Below the pieces are notes generated by a model, which was not told where the DNA came from, did no database searches, and was given only the letters and a program-made list of their open reading frames with translations. DNA of 64,000 nt from Sinohyriopsis cumingii (taxonomy: Eukaryota; Mollusca; Bivalvia; Unionida; Unionidae), in contig CM068826.1 in NCBI GenBank assembly GCA_028554795.2, positions 105,748,602-105,812,601 of the forward strand. Direction: 5' to 3'. A program made the position numbers and the translations under genes. This document shows positions 58,378 through 64,000 of the stretch, piece after piece (position 1 is the first letter of the stretch; every line of letters starts with the position of its first letter).

Positions 58378-59293
58378 CTGGAACGCGTCGCCACTGATTG
58401 TCTTTACGTCGTATTAGTTTGAGGACAGGCATGACACGTCGTGCAGGGGTACGTAACGGACTAAATCGAGCCAGTTCTTGCTTGGACAAATCCAGTAAAC
58501 TTTGTAACATGCCCGATCTTTCTTGAACTTTGATTTTGGGAGAAGGTACTTTGTGAGCAGCAGCCACTGCCACTAAATTGGAAGGTCCTGCCACTGGGGA
58601 AGTTCTTTTGGGGGTCATCAACGGAGAAGTTCTTGGTGTGATCAACGTCTCCAAGTACTCTTCAGTTCTGGGTGTCATTAACGGAGAAGTGGACAAACGT
58701 GAAGCTGCCGGAGACGCAGTCACCGCCGTGGCAGGTCGTGGTTTGCGAGTGTAAGGTTGCGTCCTGGCCGAAGTGCCTCTCTTGCGACTAGTTTTCTGTG
58801 GACTTTTCTTTTTCTGGGGGCTTCTTTTCTTTTTCCGAGGTGGTGGTGGTGTCTGGTCAGAGGAGGGTCCTGCCACTGGAGAAGTTCTCCTTGGGGACCT
58901 GGTCTTTTTCTTCTTGGGGCTTCGTTGGACTTTTGTCTTGGGTATAACTTTGGGGGCATTAGGATCCCATCTTAAGAGTGAGCGAATGATGACCCCTCCT
59001 AGAGTACCGCTCCCTCCAGGTTTCAAAATGATTTGTTTTTTGGTTTGAGTGTCGATGCGGGGATCGGCCAGTTGGACCAAAGCGACTTTGTTTCGATCGA
59101 AAAAGCGTTTGGTTTGATGAGGAATCTGAATGATTCCTTGGAGTAATTGACGTGCCGTCGCCGTGAACCACCGTAAGACTTCTTTGAGACTAGATTCTAA
59201 GACACGAGCTCGTGTTTGTGGATCTTTTTCTCGACTGATGCCATACAAGGCACGAATCAATTTGACGGGAAGATGCGACTGAAGGGACGTCAT
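58373..59293 (-). CDS. Core-like protein with long basic SP/TP-rich tail (long paralogue)
   Basis: The first 115 or so residues align with the short core protein downstream: LIRALYGIS matches LSVLSKAS, QLLQGIIQIPHQTKRFFDRN matches NVLKGTIPLSKHQKQCLGKH, and KKQIILKPGG matches KEKMLVQRGG. The remaining 190 residues are low-complexity and basic, with many S/T-P-K/R units (SPKKKK, SPRRTSPVAGPS, SPQKKKSPQKTS, TSPLMTPRT twice, KRTSPVAGPS). Such tails resemble histone H1 or protamine-like DNA-binding regions and offer many proline-directed phosphorylation sites. A role in condensing the packaged genome is inferred. The ATG is at 59293, with a TATA box at 59334-59341. No family name is claimed. Confidence 0.68.
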   Translation of the reverse strand: MTSLQSHLPVKLIRALYGISREKDPQTRARVLESSLKEVLRWFTATARQLLQGIIQIPHQTKRFFDRNKVALVQLADPRIDTQTKKQIILKPGGSGTLGGVIIRSLLRWDPNAPKVIPKTKVQRSPKKKKTRSPRRTSPVAGPSSDQTPPPPRKKKRSPQKKKSPQKTSRKRGTSARTQPYTRKPRPATAVTASPAASRLSTSPLMTPRTEEYLETLITPRTSPLMTPKRTSPVAGPSNLVAVAAAHKVPSPKIKVQERSGMLQSLLDLSKQELARFSPLRTPARRVMPVLKLIRRKDNQWRRVPV

Positions 59294-59333
59294 GTTCGCA
59301 CTGAGAGTGAGACAGACGAAAAAGGGTCTGAGG

Positions 59334-59341
59334 TTTTTATA
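59334..59341 (-). promoter_or_regulatory. TATA box of the long core-like gene
   Basis: TATAAAAA on the minus strand, 41 nt upstream of the ATG at 59293 and 8 nt after the ATPase stop. Confidence 0.7.
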
Positions 59342-59348
59342 GATTTTT

Positions 59349-60092
59349 TTATGGGGAGTGAAATGAAGTCGAGAACGGAGACGTGTACAGGACAGGCCCT
59401 CCGTCTTGGCACCAGTGGTGAAACAAATGGGTACGAAATCGCAAATCCTCGGGAGTCGTAGGTTTCAAATCGACGAGTAAATCGGCGTGTGGAGTTTGAG
59501 TGGCATCGTCGTACGCCTGAGTCAGCCAAGGCGTTCCTAACTGTTTGGCTAAGACTTGCACTTGCGATTTATCTCGAGGGCTCTTAAACAAGACCACGTA
59601 ATGCGCATTGAGACTGATGGTGCGATGGGCTTTACTTTGTTGAAACAAATTTTGGGTGATGTAAACGACACTGGCATTACGGTGATGCCCTTTGCGCGTG
59701 AACCACAGTTTAATTTCTTCTTCGTCTTCTCCTAACATGTCGTCGAAAATGACCAAATGGGTTAGACGGAAGTCAGAGACGATGCCATCGTCTTCTTTAG
59801 GAATGCCTTCCACAAACACGATTGAATCGCCTTGACTTTCTCGCAAGAGGCTGTACGCCGATTGCCACTCTTTGTAACACCACACGATTCGTTGAGGGGG
59901 TCGATCGATCAAATGATGTTTATGTTCGATCAAACGTTTGACGAATTCGGTTTTGCCTGAACCGCTAGGTCCAGCAATGAGCATGTTAAAGGGATGGCGA
60001 AGATACAAAGCCTCCCAACTGGCATGATCTAAGTGTTCGTCGATGACTTTGACAGTAGAGGAAGAGGGAGCAGAGACAGCAGAGGTAGCCAT
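59349..60092 (-). CDS. Genome-packaging ATPase (FtsK/HerA type, A32-like)
   Basis: The enzyme would pump the element's DNA into its capsid. Starting at the ATG at 60092 in good context (CACACCATGG) it has 247 residues. Walker A is GPSGSGKT (residues 41-48) after FNMLIA, Walker B is LVIFDD (113-118), and a sensor-like VVYITQN follows. An earlier in-frame ATG-less extension to 60131 is unlikely because a TATA box at 60140-60147 lies only about 50 nt upstream of the chosen ATG. Length and motif order are typical of Polinton ATPases. The frame is intact; its stop is 8 nt from the next gene's TATA box. Confidence 0.94.
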   Translation of the reverse strand: MATSAVSAPSSSTVKVIDEHLDHASWEALYLRHPFNMLIAGPSGSGKTEFVKRLIEHKHHLIDRPPQRIVWCYKEWQSAYSLLRESQGDSIVFVEGIPKEDDGIVSDFRLTHLVIFDDMLGEDEEEIKLWFTRKGHHRNASVVYITQNLFQQSKAHRTISLNAHYVVLFKSPRDKSQVQVLAKQLGTPWLTQAYDDATQTPHADLLVDLKPTTPEDLRFRTHLFHHWCQDGGPVLYTSPFSTSFHSP

Positions 60093-60139
60093 GGTGTGAG
60101 AAATGTCACTTGTGACACGAAAAACAAACAAGACAAGAG

Positions 60140-60147
60140 TTTATATA
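60140..60147 (-). promoter_or_regulatory. TATA box of the ATPase gene
   Basis: TATATAAA on the minus strand, 48 nt upstream of the ATG at 60092. The spacing leaves a 5' leader of about 20 nt. Confidence 0.7.
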
Positions 60148-60162
60148 CTTTTTCAGAACACG

Positions 60163-60168
60163 TTTATT
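60163..60168 (-). terminator. AATAAA polyadenylation signal
   Basis: TTTATT on the plus strand is AATAAA on the minus strand. It lies about 140 nt past the small ORF and immediately upstream of the ATPase TATA box, so it could end the polymerase and small-ORF transcripts. Cleavage site not determined. Confidence 0.5.
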
Positions 60169-60305
60169 GAATGTTTTTTTCAAACATGAATACGAAAGAC
60201 AAAAATACATAAAGCCAACGGCTTAAGTACAAGAATAAAAGGCACATGATAACCATGAACGTGGAATAAACACAAGTGTCTGTACAACATGTTTTGGGTA
60301 AAGTT

Positions 60306-60521
60306 CTAACCAGTTCTATAGTAGGGTAAGGTCACACAAGTGTCCTCCCGAAAGGGTCTTTCAGGCCTGTCCACGACAGTCCTGTCCTGGGTGACGGGTT
60401 CTTCTGGCACCGTCACTAACACAGGTTGAAAAGTAACTTTTTTCCTTGAATAACTCTCGTGCATACTGGGCCACCTCTTGTGTCCAAGCCTCAAAACCCT
60501 GGTCTCGGTGATGTCCAACAT
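60306..60521 (-). CDS. Hypothetical small ORF after the polymerase (71 aa)
   Basis: The open frame extends upstream to 60584, but the first in-frame ATG is at 60521, giving 71 residues (MLDITETRVLRLGHKRWPSM onward, ending LPYYRTG). The sequence is basic and valine-rich with no recognised family. A TATA box at 60612-60621, inside the last codons of the polymerase gene, would drive a transcript across it, but a short upstream ATG frame (about 23 codons) comes first on that transcript. Real expression is uncertain. Confidence 0.4.
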   Translation of the reverse strand: MLDITETRVLRLGHKRWPSMHESYSRKKVTFQPVLVTVPEEPVTQDRTVVDRPERPFREDTCVTLPYYRTG

Positions 60522-60611
60522 TTGACTCCTAACCAATCTGGTTTCTTCTTCGTCAACGACATGGTAAGTTACTTCAATGAACAATGAACTATCGATCTTG
60601 CCTAGGGTTCC

Positions 60612-60621
60612 TTTTTATATA
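60612..60621 (-). promoter_or_regulatory. TATA box inside the 3' end of the polymerase gene
   Basis: TATATAAAAA read on the minus strand, coding the polymerase residues L-Y-I-K-R. It lies 91 nt upstream of the small ORF's first in-frame ATG. Confidence 0.55.
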
Positions 60622-62595
60622 CAGACCAATACCGACGTGACCGTACGGTAAGGTGAAGTGATTGGGAAGTCGCACTCGCTTCTGGTATACAATTTGATAG
60701 ACTTTTTCCAAGGGTCGACTGACGATGTGGTGAGTGGGTAAACGTACAATCTTGTTCGGTTGATAGGTGGTCACTTTAAAGTTTCCATCCTCTCCCGATT
60801 GCAAGGCTTCTTTCAATACCCCAAAGTTGACCACTCGACTGGTACGATGATTCAGAGTGAGTCCTTTCACTTTGCACGTCGTGTGCACTTCTCCTTGTTT
60901 GTCCCGGTATTCGTAGCCGTAATTTTTGGGACCACCACTGACGAAACTTAGAATCTTGTCGTCGGGATGCTCGTCTGTCCAGGCTCCTAAACGGTCTCCT
61001 TCGATGTCAGGGTGCTGTTGAATCGGGTGATGGATGTAAATGCAACTGTCCGTGTCAAAGTACAGGACGCGTTCTTCTAACAGTTCTAAAGCTTCGTACA
61101 ATTTTAAGCGAGCATGATCTGTCACGTAAGCCGCAATGATGACATTTCCAAAAGGGTCGTCTTGTACAAAGTCCAGATCTTCTTCGTAATTGACCAAGAT
61201 CAAATCCTCTCGAACGACGTCCACGTGTTTCATGTATTTGGTTTTGTCGTGAATCATCTGGAAGTAGCGGGAAGGTTCTGTCAAATATTCCGTCTTGGGT
61301 AAACACGGTCGTTGTGCCATTTTACCCCACAAGCAATTTAACATCACTTTGGCAAACGATCGCCTGCCTTCGTTTTTTTCGATGTGGTCTAAAGAGATGC
61401 CTTCTTGTGCATAGTATTTCTCTTTGAATTGTATTTGGTCTTCGGGAGTGTGACACCAGGAAGGATAGCCGCTGGCTTCTTGTTTCAGTTTCAAAAAGGC
61501 ATCCACGTAGTCGGCGAAAATGCCTTTCTGAGTAGGGTCACCCTTGTGGTACTGTTGTGTCTTGGGAAAGTGGCAAATTTCGTACACTTCTAACAGTTGG
61601 TATCCCATGTCCAGAGCTTTGAACAATTCCACGCTGACCCAGGTTCCCGTCAAGGCACGTTCTTCCTGGCTGTGATGGCAAGGTTGGTCCTGGTTGCACG
61701 TTTCGGCACAAGTACGGCACAAGGGAAACATCAGTTTGCCTTGACAATCGTGAGGTAAGACGGGATGGTATAGGTTCGTGGGAGGCAAAACTTTACACTT
61801 GATCAAGCCTTCGTATTGTCGAATGTTTTTCAGGTCGATGTGTTCCGTCAGCAATTGCGGGTGCCCTACAGGAAAGCGACAATATTTGCACACGTAGGGA
61901 TACAGCGAACACACGTCCAAGTATTTGATTTCTTCTCCTTTCTCTTCGTCGGCTTGGTAGAGCAAACAGGTGGCATTGGTCCTTCCTCCGTACAAACTAT
62001 CCCTCGGGTTCAGCGGGTCCATGAACTGGTAACTTTCCACGAGGCGTTTAAACTCGGGATCGGTTTTCATACGGTGATCGTACTCGTGTTCCCACATTTC
62101 CACCACTTGGTATCCTTGCTGTTCTAACTTTAGACGTCGCTGACAAGTGTCCTGGTACAATTCTTCCATGGTTCGTTGCAAAAACTGATTTTTAGTGTCA
62201 CGGTCAGGGTAGCAGACGGGACATCCGTGAAATAAGCAACCGTTAAACTCGTACACGATCTTGGGGTTTTGTAAGTCCCAGCCATCGACCGAATACGTTC
62301 CGATGGTCTTTTCGCCTCCTCCGTTGCGGGCATGCTGAATCCATTTGTCTTCCTTGTCGCACAAGTAATGTAACCAACGTAGGGCTTTGACCGAGTATTG
62401 ACGCTTGACATAGTGGGTCGTTTGAGGACTGATGACAGCCACGGTGTTTTCAGGCATGAATCGTTGGCGGTACACTAAGGAACACGCTTTGGCAATGGTG
62501 CAAGCTTCTTTCAAAGGATCGACCCCTCCGTGTTCCATGAACAGTTCTCGAAATTTTCCACAGCATCGTCGTAAAATGTCCACGTCGGAACGACA

Positions 62596-62598
62596 CTA
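62596..62598 (-). other. Premature stop (TAG) in the polymerase gene
   Basis: It follows EEMLK and precedes CRSDVD in the same frame. Family-B exonuclease motif III is Y-x3-D, and the aspartate is present at the right spacing, so the stop stands exactly where the tyrosine is expected. Confidence 0.9.
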
Positions 62599-64000
62599 CT
62601 TTAACATTTCTTCCTGAAAGTCGAAGGGGTCAGAGGCATGAGCCTGGTACCAAGCGTAGAAAGCTTCTCGTTGTTCGGTACGCATGTTGTCGGGATCGTA
62701 ATAGTGAGCCTCAGGCAAATGGGGTAGAACGGCATGTTGATTGGCTTCCGTATTGAAAAAGTGTGGAAAGTACCCTTTAGCCATTTCTGTCATTCCAAAC
62801 GTTTTAGGCATTCGACTCAAAGGCATGGCCAAGTAACTCATCGAATCTTTAAACTGCACTTGTCCCACTTGCATGAAAATGATTTTGGCTCCGTTCAAAA
62901 TCACTTTAGGACGTTCGGTGCCATGTTCCGTATAGTACCTCAAAAGAAACTGTCCATCGTATCCGGAGAAATTGTGAGCCATCACCGTGGCATGACGATG
63001 ACAATCTCCGTAACGTTCGATGTCCTCTTGGCTCCACGTCTTGTCGATGGGGTCTAAGACCCATCGGGCAAAATCGGCTAACGTGTTCGGTCCCCGAAAG
63101 ATTTTTTCACGTCCTCCAGGAATCTTGCTGCAGTGAGGGCAATGACTGAAGATAGGTTCTTGAATGCACTTCTCGCACGCTCGATGAGCCACGCGGAAAT
63201 TAGGAATGTGAATGCCGGTCTCTTGCATGCATTCGAAATCGAAAAAGATGAAATTGCCTTTCTTCTTGTGACCGTCCTCTTTCTCTGGTGGGGGTTGGTA
63301 TTTTTGCACGTAACATTCGTGTTCCAAGTCCACGATGTGGTGACAAATGTGACATTTTTTCTTTCCTCGACATACGTGTGCCTTGGCATTGTTGGTACGT
63401 ATGCCTTGTCTACACGTAGGGCACAATCTCAGGAGTTGACAAGCACATTTCTTCTGTGAACCTTGTGTTTTCAAATGTTGTTGGTAACAGGTAGGGCTGA
63501 CAAACGTGCGCAGACAAGTCGAACAAGGCACTGGTTCTTCGCTCAGACAGGGTGGAGAGGCCAAACATCCTGGGCATTTCCATCCACAATGCTTGTGTTG
63601 CTCTCGATTATTATAACCATAGTCACATTTCTCACAGTAATATCTGTATCCCAGGAATCCGGTGATACTGGTAATGGTATCGAAATGGTCATCATGATGA
63701 TAAACATGAATGTCTTTTCCGTAATTAAAGTCTTGGCCTCGAAACAACAGAGACCCGCGCATTTCTTGAGGGTGCACTTTCAAGGTGTAGCGTGGAGCTA
63801 GGGCATCTTGCAATTTTTGCATCTCAGGAATGCCACAGGGTGTGTCTTTGGACAGGCCAGCTTGTTGCAACAGGAGTTCTGCTTCGTTTCGTTGTTTGGC
63901 TCGATCGGATCGTTGAATAGTGTTCCAGGTTCTTTTCCATTCTGTCGTGTCGTTCTTGTTGGCATAGGTTCGTCCCACCACGATGGCACGGGCTAAACAC

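Larger units (their letters stand above)
60589..64000 (-). pseudogene. Protein-primed family-B DNA polymerase, interrupted by one stop, 5' end off window
   Basis: The gene would replicate the element. The frame is open to the right edge, where CLARAIVVGR shows the N-terminus lies beyond it. Domains in order: Cys/His-rich zinc-binding cluster (63300-63650), exonuclease motif I FFDFE (about 63232-63246), motif II NFSGYDGQF (about 62947-62973), then motif III (Y-x3-D), where TAG at 62596-62598 falls at the tyrosine position and CRSDVDILRR follows in frame. Next come an endonuclease-like insertion (VYEFNGCLFHGCP), polymerase motif A (DVCSLYP), motif B (KVMLNCLWG) and motif C (YFDTDS). Apart from that one stop the frame is open for 3.4 kb. 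The part after the stop has an ATG (62583) but would lack the exonuclease. Read as a recent nonsense mutation. Confidence 0.93.

Noticed and set aside
58759..59048. Plus-strand hydrophobic frames opposite the basic core-like gene
   Set aside because: They are the antisense of Lys/Arg/Pro codons, which read as Phe/Leu/Gly, and are not independent genes.

Overview
This is animal nuclear DNA, most likely from a lophotrochozoan and probably a mollusc. It is AT-rich, has long introns with GT-AG junctions, and carries tRNA-derived SINEs of a kind familiar from molluscs. The species cannot be fixed from the sequence. The window has two unlike parts: an intron-rich host gene on the left (1 to about 43.5 kb) and a gene-dense virus-like transposon on the right (about 51.7 kb to the right edge). 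Between them is a transposon-littered spacer.

Host gene. Thirteen coding exons on the minus strand, from 43467 down to 899, encode RRN3 (TIF-IA), the factor that couples RNA polymerase I to the rDNA promoter. The exons join in frame at every junction (1568 nt, about 522 codons). The last C-terminal exons lie beyond the left edge. The introns reach about 10.9 kb and hold many small repeats: at least six minisatellites, two copies of a tRNA-derived SINE, a V-SINE-like repeat, TA-flanked (pogo/Tigger-type) miniature transposons, a hAT remnant nested in a foldback element, DIRS-like reverse transcriptase debris and several perfect or near-perfect hairpins.

Spacer, 43.5 to 51.7 kb. It holds a putative 1.9-kb terminal-inverted-repeat element (44062-45915), a 2.9-kb inverted duplication with arms of about 1 kb (46250-49127), a 180-bp hAT-type MITE with a perfect 8-bp target duplication (47239-47418), and a broken MULE-transposase-like gene (50146-51095).

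Polinton/Maverick (adintovirus-like) element. All recognised genes are on the minus strand. In transcription order they are: family-B DNA polymerase (5' end beyond the window), a small ORF, FtsK/HerA-type packaging ATPase, a core-like protein with a long basic tail, its short paralogue, a conserved 'LVPY' protein, DDE integrase with chromodomain, a two-pass membrane protein, penton-type minor capsid protein, a pVI-like basic amphipathic protein, the double-jelly-roll major capsid protein, and a glutamine-repeat ORF. Together these are a replication, integration, packaging and capsid set, so the element probably descends from a virion-forming virus. Two genes are each broken by one in-frame stop: UAG at the exonuclease III motif of the polymerase and UAA in the penton gene. 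The other recognised genes have open frames. Several genes are preceded by their own TATA box, and twice the stop codon of the gene before lies inside that box. No maturation protease and no terminal inverted repeat can be identified here; the right end of the element is outside the window.
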